DNA from: Oscillospiraceae bacterium
GTDB taxonomy: Bacteria; Bacillota; Clostridia; Oscillospirales; Oscillospiraceae
DNA length: 64,000 nucleotides
NCBI GenBank assembly: GCA_017445385.1
Contig: JAFSUG010000023.1
Coordinates: 62,001 to 126,000, forward strand
Direction: 5' to 3'
Under the pieces are notes generated by a model, which ran no database searches, was not told the DNA's origin, and saw only the letters and a program-made list of their open reading frames with translations. Shown here one piece after another: positions 35,781 through 44,024 of this stretch. The position numbers were made by a program, and so were the translations under genes. The number at the start of each line of letters is the position of its first letter. The first letter of the stretch is position 1.

Positions 35781-36455
35781 ATGCGAATGAAAGCGTTGGT
35801 GGCAGTCCGCTCGGGCTCCACGAGAGTACAGAATAAAAACCTCCGCCCGTTTTGCGGAACGAATTTGATCCGTGTGAAGCTTGCGCAGCTGAAGCGCATC
35901 GAGGAGCTCGACGGCATTGTTTTGAACTCGAATGACGACGAGATGCTCGCCATCGGGCGCGAGATGGGCGTTGAAACCGTGAAGCGCGATCCGTATTATG
36001 CCTCAAATTCCGTTGTCATGAGCGAAGTGTTCGTGAATATGGCGGAGAATATGGATACGGACGTGATCGTTTACGCAAACGTCACCAACCCGCTTTTGGA
36101 GGATGAAACGCTCAAAAAGGCGATTGCGTTCTATAAAGAGCACTGCGGGGAATATGATTCAGTCAACTCCGCGCACGCGATCAAGGAGTTTATGTGGCTT
36201 GACGGCAAGGCGATCAACTATGATCCAGCCAATCAGCCGCGCAGCCAGGATCTGCCGGATATCATGTGCCCGAACGCGGCGTTCAATATTCTGAAAAAAG
36301 AGGTTATGATCCGCGACCGCAATATTGTTTCGCGCAAACCGTATATGTATCCGATCGATTATTTTGAGGCGACGGATATTGATAATATGATCGATTTTGA
36401 AATTGCCGAGTTCCTGTATGGCAAGTACGTGATGCAGGGCAAGAGCTGGAAATAA
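35781..36455 (+). CDS. CMP-sugar (acylneuraminate/ulosonate) synthetase
   Basis: 224 aa cytidylyltransferase of the NeuA/KdsB fold. The signature VRSGSTRVQNKNLRPF binds CTP, followed by ANVTNPLLEDE and MCPNAAFNI. It would activate a 2-keto-3-deoxy sugar acid as its CMP derivative. It is the first of four genes that look like one pathway: this enzyme, an aldolase, a HAD phosphatase and an RpiB isomerase. ATG at 35781 behind GAGGAGAT. The sugar is not known; neither neuB nor kdsA is present. Confidence 0.88.
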   Translation: MRMKALVAVRSGSTRVQNKNLRPFCGTNLIRVKLAQLKRIEELDGIVLNSNDDEMLAIGREMGVETVKRDPYYASNSVVMSEVFVNMAENMDTDVIVYANVTNPLLEDETLKKAIAFYKEHCGEYDSVNSAHAIKEFMWLDGKAINYDPANQPRSQDLPDIMCPNAAFNILKKEVMIRDRNIVSRKPYMYPIDYFEATDIDNMIDFEIAEFLYGKYVMQGKSWK

Positions 36456-36464
36456 GGTGACGCA

Positions 36465-38063
36465 ATGAACAACGTAAAGCTGCTCGACTGTACGCTGCGT
36501 GACGGCGGCTACGCCGTTAAGTGGACGTTCGGGCATAACACGATCGTCAATATTTTCTCGCGGCTGGTTGCTTCCGGCGTGGATATTATCGAGCTGGGTT
36601 ACCTGCGCGACTGGGAACCGTTCGACCTCAATCGGACAAGCCTGCCGAGCGTAAAGGATTTCGACCGCGTCTATGATCTGGACGTTGCGAATAAGCCGAT
36701 GCTTGTTGCGATGATCGACCTCGGAAACTGCCGCATCGAAAACATTTGCGACGCAAGCGAAACGATGATCGACGGCATCCGTCTGACATTCAAAAAAGCG
36801 CGGATCGATGAGGCGATGGCGTTTGCGAAGCAGATTATCGCGAAGGGATACAAGCTGTTTTTGCAGTCCGTTTCCATTACGGACTATACCGATGCGGAAT
36901 ACTTATCGCTGATCGAAAAGATCAACGAAGTGAAGCCCTATGCCGTTTCCATTGTGGATACCTACGGGCTGATGTTCGATTATGACCTAATGCAGTATTT
37001 CCATCTGCTCGATCATAATCTCGATCCCGAAATCGCAATCGGCTACCATCCGCATAACAATTTCCAGATGGCGTTTGCAAACGCGATCGGCATCATCAAC
37101 GGCAGAGCGAAGCATCCGCTTGTGATCGATACAACGGTGAACGGTATCGGAAAGGATTCCGGCAACGCCTGCACGGAGCTGATGGCGTATTATCTCAATG
37201 AGAATTTCGGCAGAAACTTTCAAATCTCGCAGATTCTTGAGATCATCGATACGGAGCTTTCCAAGCTCCGCGAAACGATGACTTGGGGCTATTCCTTCAT
37301 CGGCTTCCTCTCTGCAACAAACCACTGCCGAACGGAGTATACAAAATATCTGCTCGCCAAAAAGACGCTCTCGATCGATTCGATCAATACCATTTTGAGC
37401 CGGATCGACCGCAATAAGCAAACGACGGATTTCCATGAAGCGCATATCGCGGAGCTCTATGCCGAATATCAATCGCGCGATGAAAACGATGCGGATGCCG
37501 TTGCGGAGCTGAAAGAGCTGCTTTCCGGCAAAAAGCTTCTGCTGCTTGCGCCGGGCAAGAGCTTGCAGACAGAGCGCGAAAAGATCGGGCAGTTTATTCG
37601 GGACGAAAACCCCACGATCATCGCGGTGAACCACGTTCCGGAAAATTTCGCGGCAAATTTCATCTTCGTCAGTAACGACCAGCGCTACGGACGCATTTTG
37701 CATCTTTTGCGCAAGCATCATGATCGGATGCGGATCATCGTAACTTCGAATATCACGAAAGAACCCGGCGCGTATGACTTCGTTGTAAACTACAGCACGC
37801 TGACCGCGCCTATGGAGCTGAAGGATAATTCCATGCTGATGCTGCTGCAGCTTCTGCGCAGGATCGGCGGGGCGGAGGTTTGGTTTGCCGGTTTCGACGG
37901 CTTCTCCGATGATGAGCAGAGCAACTATTTCGATAGTTATCTTGTTTTGAACAAAGGCACGCATCAGTCCGGCATCAACGATGCGATCCGCGCGGAGCTG
38001 AAAAAGCTGAAATCCGATCTGAAGATGCGGTTCTTAACGGAATCGAGGTATGAGGATGCATAA
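36465..38063 (+). CDS. DRE-TIM metallolyase (aldolase) fused to a MptE/Maf-like domain
   Basis: 532 aa, two domains. Residues 1-330: HMG-CoA lyase / 4-hydroxy-2-oxovalerate aldolase-type barrel, with the metal Asp in LLDCTLRDGGY (residues 6-16) and metal histidines in GYHPHNNF (193-200), TTVNGIGKDSGN near the active site. Residues about 355-532: an alpha/beta domain beginning LLLLAPGKSL and containing IGGAEVWFAGFDGF, which resembles the DUF115/MptE/Maf or Cst-II nucleotide-binding fold. The aldolase part would join pyruvate to an aldehyde, giving a 4-hydroxy-2-oxo acid. Family calls are firm for the first domain, tentative for the second. Confidence 0.8.
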   Translation: MNNVKLLDCTLRDGGYAVKWTFGHNTIVNIFSRLVASGVDIIELGYLRDWEPFDLNRTSLPSVKDFDRVYDLDVANKPMLVAMIDLGNCRIENICDASETMIDGIRLTFKKARIDEAMAFAKQIIAKGYKLFLQSVSITDYTDAEYLSLIEKINEVKPYAVSIVDTYGLMFDYDLMQYFHLLDHNLDPEIAIGYHPHNNFQMAFANAIGIINGRAKHPLVIDTTVNGIGKDSGNACTELMAYYLNENFGRNFQISQILEIIDTELSKLRETMTWGYSFIGFLSATNHCRTEYTKYLLAKKTLSIDSINTILSRIDRNKQTTDFHEAHIAELYAEYQSRDENDADAVAELKELLSGKKLLLLAPGKSLQTEREKIGQFIRDENPTIIAVNHVPENFAANFIFVSNDQRYGRILHLLRKHHDRMRIIVTSNITKEPGAYDFVVNYSTLTAPMELKDNSMLMLLQLLRRIGGAEVWFAGFDGFSDDEQSNYFDSYLVLNKGTHQSGINDAIRAELKKLKSDLKMRFLTESRYEDA

Positions 38064-38700
38064 AAAAGCGGTTTTGTTCGATTTGGACGGTACGCTGCTC
38101 GATACGTGCGAGGGCGTTTTGCTGAGCGTGAAAGAAACGGAAGCGCATTTCGGACTCCCTGCGCTGACGGACGCTGAATATCAGAAGTTCAACGGGCCGC
38201 CGATGAAGCAGTCTATGATGCGCTACCATGGGCTTGACAGCGAAACCGCCGATACTGTAACGGCGTATTTCCGCGAACGGTATAAAACGGTGAATTTGCG
38301 CAAAGCCGCGCGGTATGCCGGCGAGATCGAAGCGCTTACCGCGCTGAAAGCGCGCGGCGTTCGCATGGGTGTTGCAACCTATAAACGCACGGACTACGCG
38401 ATTGACATCTTAAAGCATTTCGAGCTTGCGCCGTTTTTTGCGGTTATCGAAGGCGATACGGAGGCGTCCGACCGAACGAAAGCGGATATAATCCGCATCG
38501 CGGCGGAAAAGCTTGCCGCCGATCCGCGCGAGGTTGTAATGGTTGGCGATACGATGGGCGATTATGACGGCGCAACAGCCGCCGGCGCGGATTTTATCGG
38601 CGTAACTTACGGCTTCGGCTTTACGCCGGACGGTGAAAAGCCCGATGGCGTGCAATATTGCAATTCGTTTAAAGAACTGCTGAAAATCCTTTGTGAGTAA
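38056..38700 (+). CDS. HAD-family phosphatase
   Basis: 214 aa. Motif I FDLDGTLLDT with the nucleophilic Asp, motif II VATYKRTD, motif III Lys in RTKADI, motif IV VGDTMGDYDGA; the helical cap domain lies between motifs I and II as in phosphoglycolate phosphatase-like enzymes. Its position after the aldolase suggests it removes the phosphate from a sugar-acid phosphate, like KdsC or NeuC-associated phosphatases do. The ATG at 38056 has GAGG 7 bases upstream; 38050 is an alternative. It overlaps the aldolase end. Confidence 0.88.
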   Translation: MHKKAVLFDLDGTLLDTCEGVLLSVKETEAHFGLPALTDAEYQKFNGPPMKQSMMRYHGLDSETADTVTAYFRERYKTVNLRKAARYAGEIEALTALKARGVRMGVATYKRTDYAIDILKHFELAPFFAVIEGDTEASDRTKADIIRIAAEKLAADPREVVMVGDTMGDYDGATAAGADFIGVTYGFGFTPDGEKPDGVQYCNSFKELLKILCE

Positions 38701-38709
38701 GGTGAGACC

Positions 38710-39180
38710 ATGATAACGAAAGTTTTGATCGGCGCGGATTCGCTCGGCTACGAGATGAAGCAGGCGCTCAAACAGCGGCTTACGGAAAAGGGATATGCCG
38801 TAACGGATTTCGGCTGCAAAAGCGCAGAAGACGATACGTATTATCCCGAATTTGCCGCGCGCGTTTGCCGCGCGCTGCTGGATGACCCTGCGCAGACGCG
38901 CGGTGTTCTGATTTGCGGAACGGGACTCGGCATGACGATCGCCGCGAACAAGTTTGAGGGGATCTATGCCGCGCACTGCCATGATCTGTATTCCTGCGAG
39001 CGAAGCGTGCTGTCCAATCGGGCGAACGTCATTTGCTTCGGCGCGCAGATCATCTCGGCGGATTTCGCGTGGGAAATGCTTGAAAAGTGGCTGGCGCTGG
39101 AATTTGTTGATGGGCGTTCTACGCCGAAGCTGGCGCTTTTAGAGCAGATTGAAAGAGGGAATTTCCATAATGAGCAATGA
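38710..39180 (+). CDS. RpiB/LacAB-family sugar-phosphate isomerase
   Basis: 156 aa. GADSLGYEMKQALKQRL at the start, catalytic cysteine in ICGTGLGMTIAANK, and LSNRANVICFGAQII, the RpiB signature with HN replaced by SN. It interconverts an aldose and a ketose 5- or 6-phosphate, classically ribulose-5-phosphate and ribose-5-phosphate. A housekeeping copy would not be expected inside a glycan operon, so it probably makes the aldehyde substrate of the aldolase two genes upstream (inference). Confidence 0.88.
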   Translation: MITKVLIGADSLGYEMKQALKQRLTEKGYAVTDFGCKSAEDDTYYPEFAARVCRALLDDPAQTRGVLICGTGLGMTIAANKFEGIYAAHCHDLYSCERSVLSNRANVICFGAQIISADFAWEMLEKWLALEFVDGRSTPKLALLEQIERGNFHNEQ

Positions 39181-40759
39181 ACCCGATCGCCTTGGGCAGC
39201 AGGAAACGTCGCTTGTGCGCGATAAGCGCATGTGGCTTTCTATGGGCGCGTCTATCGTGGCGTTTGCCATCAACTTTGCGCTCAGCTTTTTCCTCACGCC
39301 GTACCTCATTGAAAATCTCGGCGAAGCGGAATACAGCTTCTATCCGCTTGCCTCGTCGCTTGTGAACTATATAACGATCGCAACGGTTGCGCTCAACTCT
39401 ATGGCAAGCCGTTTCGTAACGGTTTCGCGCCACCGCGGCGAAGAGGAAAAGGCAAAGACGTATTTTGCTTCCACGTTTTATTCCAATCTGATCCTTTCTC
39501 TGATCCTTTTGCCGATTGCGGGGCTGTTCATCTGGAAAATCGATTGGTTCATCGTTGTTCCGGCGGAGATCCGCGGAAACGTGCAAACACTGTTTGCGCT
39601 TGTGTTTTTATGCCTGCTTGTAGGGCAGATCGGAACGGTTTTCAATATCGCGCCCTACTGCTGCGACCGGCTCTATCTTTCGCGGCTCGCGGAGGTTGTT
39701 TCGCGCGTTGTTATGGTGCTTGCGGCGGTTATCTTGTTTTCGCTGCTGCCTGCAAACGTGTATTACGTCGGCATTATCAACTTGATTTCGGCAGCCGTTT
39801 TACTTTCCTTTCACTATTTCTTTACCCGGCGGCTTATGCCGGATATGCAGATTTCAAAACGGTATTTCAGCGGAAAACATGTCCGCGAGCTGATCGGCTC
39901 CGGCATCTGGAATTCCGTATCGCAGCTCAGCAACGTCTTGCTCAATGGACTCGATTTGCTGATTGCAAACCGTTACCTCGGTCCGGAAGCGACTGCGGCG
40001 GTTTCGGTTTCCAAAGTTGTTCCCAGCAACCTTGCCGGTTTGATCTCCACGATCGGCAACGTTTTTCATCCGCGGTTTGCCCGCCAGTTTGCGCATGAGG
40101 ATAAAAAGGCGTTCGTGGAATCGGTCAGCTCCTCCATCCGCTTGATGGGGCTGATCTTCTGCCTGCCGATCGGCTTTCTCATCAGCTGCGGCGAATCGTT
40201 CTTCGGGCTTTGGGTGCCTACGATGGACGCCCGGCTTTTGCAGATTCTTTCGATTATGGGCATGGGCGTGCTGTTTGTTTCGGCATCGCTCGATCCCGTT
40301 TACGGCGTTTTTACCGTAACGAATAAAATCAAAACAAATTCGCTCGTTGTTTTGGCAACCGGCGTTTTGAATATTGCGATTGTATTGACGCTTTTGCAGT
40401 TTGTGCAAGACCCGACGTGGCGGCTGTTTATCATCGTTGGCACAAGCACGCTGCTCGGCATTGCGCGGAATCTGTTTTTCACGATCACGTATACGGCGAT
40501 CTGTATGGGTGTTCGCTGGAACTCGTTTTATAAACCGCTTTCGGTCAACGTACTTTTGCTGCTGGGCGGCGCGGCGATCTATTATGCCGTGCGGATGCTG
40601 ATCCCTGCCGAGAGCTGGCTTCTGCTGATTCTGGATGGCGTGATCGGCACGGTGATCGCTGCCGCGATCGGCTGGTTTGTTGTTTTGAAGCGCGAAGAGC
40701 GCAGCGCGGCGATTGCGTTTGTCCGCGAAAAGCTGCATCGAAAAGGGGAACACGAATGA
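39170..40759 (+). CDS. Wzx-type polysaccharide flippase (MOP superfamily)
   Basis: 529 aa membrane protein with about 14 predicted helices; it moves undecaprenyl-linked repeat units across the membrane. Typical start (MGASIVAFAINFALSFFLTP, then LGEAEYSFYPLASSLV) and the repeated SRF/ARQ loop regions of the family. The ATG at 39170 lies within the end of the isomerase gene behind AAAGAGGG. Confidence 0.9.
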   Translation: MSNEPDRLGQQETSLVRDKRMWLSMGASIVAFAINFALSFFLTPYLIENLGEAEYSFYPLASSLVNYITIATVALNSMASRFVTVSRHRGEEEKAKTYFASTFYSNLILSLILLPIAGLFIWKIDWFIVVPAEIRGNVQTLFALVFLCLLVGQIGTVFNIAPYCCDRLYLSRLAEVVSRVVMVLAAVILFSLLPANVYYVGIINLISAAVLLSFHYFFTRRLMPDMQISKRYFSGKHVRELIGSGIWNSVSQLSNVLLNGLDLLIANRYLGPEATAAVSVSKVVPSNLAGLISTIGNVFHPRFARQFAHEDKKAFVESVSSSIRLMGLIFCLPIGFLISCGESFFGLWVPTMDARLLQILSIMGMGVLFVSASLDPVYGVFTVTNKIKTNSLVVLATGVLNIAIVLTLLQFVQDPTWRLFIIVGTSTLLGIARNLFFTITYTAICMGVRWNSFYKPLSVNVLLLLGGAAIYYAVRMLIPAESWLLLILDGVIGTVIAAAIGWFVVLKREERSAAIAFVREKLHRKGEHE

Positions 40760-41829
40760 AAACGCTCATCTACTGCTGCACGGTCTATCAGCTTTTTAAC
40801 GCTGTGAACATTCGGCTGAACCTGCTGAAAGAGGACTCGGTCGATCTTCTGCTTGCCGATTACCTGCCGGATGCCGAGCTCCTTATGGAGCGCGCGAAAA
40901 AGAGCGGCGTATTTGACAACGTGTATCTTACGCGCAGCTTTTCCGTGGCAAGGCAGCAGTATCCGCATACGCGAAAAACGGTCTACGCCTATCGCATCTT
41001 CCCGAAACAGATTCTAAAGCAGACGGGCTTTATCCCCGAAGCGCGCTACGACCGCTTTTATTTTGCAACGTTTGACGACTATATCTCGTTTTTGTTTCTG
41101 TTGCTGCACGGCAGAAACAAGAATTTGGAGTGCGCCTGCTTTGAAGACGGCGGAACGACCTATATGCAAACGGATCAGTCTGTCAACGGCGTGGAGCAGC
41201 GGCTTTACCGCTGGCTTCGGATTCTGCCGCTCGGTATGGTGAAGGTTCCTGTTCTCGTTTACGAGCCGGAGCTGATGACGTTTGACTGCGGCGCGCCGGT
41301 ACGCGCCATTCCGAAAATCCGTGCCGAAGATACGGCGCTTCGAACCGCGATCAATACGGTTTTCGGATTCGGCAGCGTGCCGGAAATCGACGGTGACGGC
41401 ATCTTTTTCGAGGAATCATTCCTTGCCGATGGGCTGAAAAACAACGATGAAGAACTGATCCGCCTCTGCTCGGAGCTGCTTGGCGGCAGAATGCTGCTCA
41501 AGTCGCATCCGCGCAACCCGTATAATCGGTTTGAGGGCAGCGATATCCGGCTGCTGCGCTCCAATATTCCATGGGAGGTTTTCTGCCTCAACGCGGATTT
41601 TGACGGAAAGATCCTTCTGACCGTCAATTCCAACGCGGCAATTTCGCCGCATATCCTGTTTGAAAACGCGCCGAAAACGGTGCTGTTGTATCATCTGCTG
41701 ATCGGGCAGAGCAATCTGCTCGGCAAGCCGGAATATGAGGAATACTATCGCCGCCTTGAGCGAATTTATCAGGGCGAGATTGTTGCGCCCGAAAGCGCAC
41801 AGGCGCTGAAAGAGGAACTGAGCAAATGA
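40756..41829 (+). CDS. Sialyltransferase-like glycosyltransferase (GT52/polysialyltransferase type)
   Basis: 357 aa. It has the two hallmarks of bacterial GT-B sialyltransferases: an acidic EDG motif (Glu130-Asp131-Gly132 in CFEDGGTTY) that holds the catalytic base and an HP motif (His251-Pro252 in LLKSHPRNPY) that binds CMP; TVNSNAAISP may be the SS/ST element. It would therefore use a CMP-sugar, matching the CMP-sugar synthetase five genes upstream. Overall similarity to known families is low and the exact family is not certain. Confidence 0.65.
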   Translation: MKTLIYCCTVYQLFNAVNIRLNLLKEDSVDLLLADYLPDAELLMERAKKSGVFDNVYLTRSFSVARQQYPHTRKTVYAYRIFPKQILKQTGFIPEARYDRFYFATFDDYISFLFLLLHGRNKNLECACFEDGGTTYMQTDQSVNGVEQRLYRWLRILPLGMVKVPVLVYEPELMTFDCGAPVRAIPKIRAEDTALRTAINTVFGFGSVPEIDGDGIFFEESFLADGLKNNDEELIRLCSELLGGRMLLKSHPRNPYNRFEGSDIRLLRSNIPWEVFCLNADFDGKILLTVNSNAAISPHILFENAPKTVLLYHLLIGQSNLLGKPEYEEYYRRLERIYQGEIVAPESAQALKEELSK

Positions 41830-42815
41830 GCGAAAAAACGGTCAGCATCATCGTCCCTGTTTATAATGCCGAAGCGTATCTTGATGCGATGGCGTCTTCG
41901 ATCCGAAATCAGACCGTTCCCGATTGGGAACTGATCCTGATTGACGATGGTTCCACCGATGGCAGCGGTGCGATCTGCGACCGTCTTGCGGAAAGCGATC
42001 CGCGCATCGTTGTGCGCCATATTGAAAACGAGGGCGTTGCCAATGCGCGAAACGTCGGGCTTTCCGCCGCTACAGGGCAGTATCTTGCCTTTTGCGACAG
42101 CGACGATCGCTGCGAGCCGAACTTTTTGCAGACGCTACTGGAGCTGCATCAAAAAACGGGTGCGGAGCTCTGTGCAGCTTCGGTTTTCGTGGATTCGGAA
42201 AGCGGCTCGCGCGTACACCGTGCGCCATGCGTTGGCTCGATCGCATCGGAGGATTTCGCGGTTATTCTGCATGGCTGGTTCGATATTTACTGGATGGGAC
42301 TCTGGAACAAGCTGTTTTCCGCGGAGATCGTCCGCGAAAACGGAATCCGCTTTCAAACGGGTCTCTCCATCGGCGAAGATTCGCTCTTTATTTTGCAGTA
42401 TCTTGCCTTTTGCGGCAGCGTTGCCTGCGGTGATACGCCGATTTATCATTACGTGCAGCGCAACTCCGAGTCGCTTACGCGGCGGTTTCATGCCGATCAC
42501 GTGCGCGGCTACGCGCAGATCATTGCAGCGCTGAAAGAACGCGCGGCGCAGTTTGGCTGTATGGATGCGCAGATGGAAACGCTCTGCGAACAGAAGTACG
42601 GCGAGGCACTCGGGACCTATCTCTACATGGCAATGGCGGATTGCCGCGTGGACGAGCAGACGCGCCGCGCCGCATACAGGAACCTCAAAAATGCGCCGCG
42701 TGAAAGAAAGCTGCTTGCCGCATCCGGCGGCATGACGAATCGGCTGCTCGGAACCTGCCCGTATGCCGTACTGAAATGCTATTTTAAGCTGCTGAGCTTG
42801 AGGAAACGGAAATGA
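41826..42815 (+). CDS. Glycosyltransferase family 2
   Basis: 329 aa GT-A enzyme: SIIVPVYNAEAYLDAMASSI, LIDDGSTDGSGAICDRLA, and DSDDRCEPNF as metal site. IGEDSLFILQYL carries the catalytic-base region. ATGA overlap with the gene before and a 4-bp overlap with the next. It resembles the GT2 proteins at 22234 and 34784, so these may be distant duplicates. Confidence 0.88.
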   Translation: MSEKTVSIIVPVYNAEAYLDAMASSIRNQTVPDWELILIDDGSTDGSGAICDRLAESDPRIVVRHIENEGVANARNVGLSAATGQYLAFCDSDDRCEPNFLQTLLELHQKTGAELCAASVFVDSESGSRVHRAPCVGSIASEDFAVILHGWFDIYWMGLWNKLFSAEIVRENGIRFQTGLSIGEDSLFILQYLAFCGSVACGDTPIYHYVQRNSESLTRRFHADHVRGYAQIIAALKERAAQFGCMDAQMETLCEQKYGEALGTYLYMAMADCRVDEQTRRAAYRNLKNAPRERKLLAASGGMTNRLLGTCPYAVLKCYFKLLSLRKRK

Positions 42816-44020
42816 AAATCCTTCAAATCAACCCCGTTGCCGGCCATTCCAGCACCGGCAGAGCGCTTTCCGAGCTGGATCGGTATTTTACCGCCGCAGG
42901 GCATACCTGCTATGCCGCCTGCATCGAGGGGACCGATGCGCACAATCTCTACCGCATCGGCTCTGCGGCGGATCGGAAGCTCCATGCGCTCCGCTCGCGG
43001 CTGTCCGGCTACGACGCCTGCTATTCCCGCGGCGCAACCGAAAAGCTGATCGCGCAGATCGAACGGATTCAGCCGGACATTGTGAAGATCGGGGTTGTCC
43101 ATTCCAGTTTTATAGATTATTTCGCGCTGATGGCGTATCTTGCAAAACGGGATATTCCGGTCGTTCTCGTTTTGGACGATTGCTGGCATTATACCGGCAA
43201 ATGCACGCATTATACGGCCGCCGGGTGCGACCGCTGGCAGCATGGGTGCGGAAACTGCCCGCGCACGGAAAAATGCATTCCGTCTTGGTTTTTTGACCGC
43301 AGCGCGGAAATGCTGGAAAAGAAAAAGCTTGCCGCTATGCAAGTGCCGCGCCTTGCGGTTGTCGGTGTTTCGGATTGGATCACAAACGAGGCAAAACAGT
43401 CGATCCTGTCTTCTGCAAAGATCCTTCAGCGCATCTATAACTGGATCGATCTTTCGCAGTTCTATCCGCGCGAAAACCGCGATGCAGTTCGCAAACGCTA
43501 TGGGGTAAGCGCAAAGTTTATGATCCTCGGCGTTGCAAGCAGCTGGGCGCAGGGGAAAGGTCTGGAAGAATTTATGCACATGGCGCAGACGGTGGATGAC
43601 CGCGCCGAAATCGTTTTGGTCGGCGATCTGCCAAGCGCGCAGACGCTGCCGCGCAGGATGCGGAACGTTCCGCGCACGAACGATACCGGCGAATTGGCGG
43701 AGCTGTATTCGGCGGCGGACGTTTTCGTAACGTTCTCGCGCGAGGAGAGCTTCGGCAAGGTCTCTGCCGAAGCGCTTGCCTGCGGAACGCCTGTTGTGTG
43801 CTACGATTCCACCGCATCGCCCGAACTTGTCGGCGAAGGGTGCGGAGCGGCCGTGCCGGCTGGTGATTTTAACGGCGTTTTCAGCGCCGCAATGCGTATA
43901 TGCGAAGCAGGGAAGGCGGCCTACGCCGATGCCTGTACCGCTTTTGCGAAAGAAAACTTTGCGCTGGAAAAGAGCGCGCGGCAATATCTGGAGCTGTTTG
44001 AGCAGCTGGCGAGGATGTGA
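42812..44020 (+). CDS. Glycosyltransferase family 4
   Basis: 402 aa GT-B enzyme. The N-terminus has MKILQINPVAGHSSTGRA; residues 115-155 contain a Trp/Cys-rich insert (DDCWHYTGKC, GCGNCPRTEKC) typical of WcaC/colanic-acid-like family 4 enzymes. The C-terminal domain has GVASSWAQGKGLEEFM and EESFGKVSAEALACG (EX7E). Sugar unknown. Confidence 0.87.
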   Translation: MKILQINPVAGHSSTGRALSELDRYFTAAGHTCYAACIEGTDAHNLYRIGSAADRKLHALRSRLSGYDACYSRGATEKLIAQIERIQPDIVKIGVVHSSFIDYFALMAYLAKRDIPVVLVLDDCWHYTGKCTHYTAAGCDRWQHGCGNCPRTEKCIPSWFFDRSAEMLEKKKLAAMQVPRLAVVGVSDWITNEAKQSILSSAKILQRIYNWIDLSQFYPRENRDAVRKRYGVSAKFMILGVASSWAQGKGLEEFMHMAQTVDDRAEIVLVGDLPSAQTLPRRMRNVPRTNDTGELAELYSAADVFVTFSREESFGKVSAEALACGTPVVCYDSTASPELVGEGCGAAVPAGDFNGVFSAAMRICEAGKAAYADACTAFAKENFALEKSARQYLELFEQLARM

Positions 44021-44024
44021 TACA

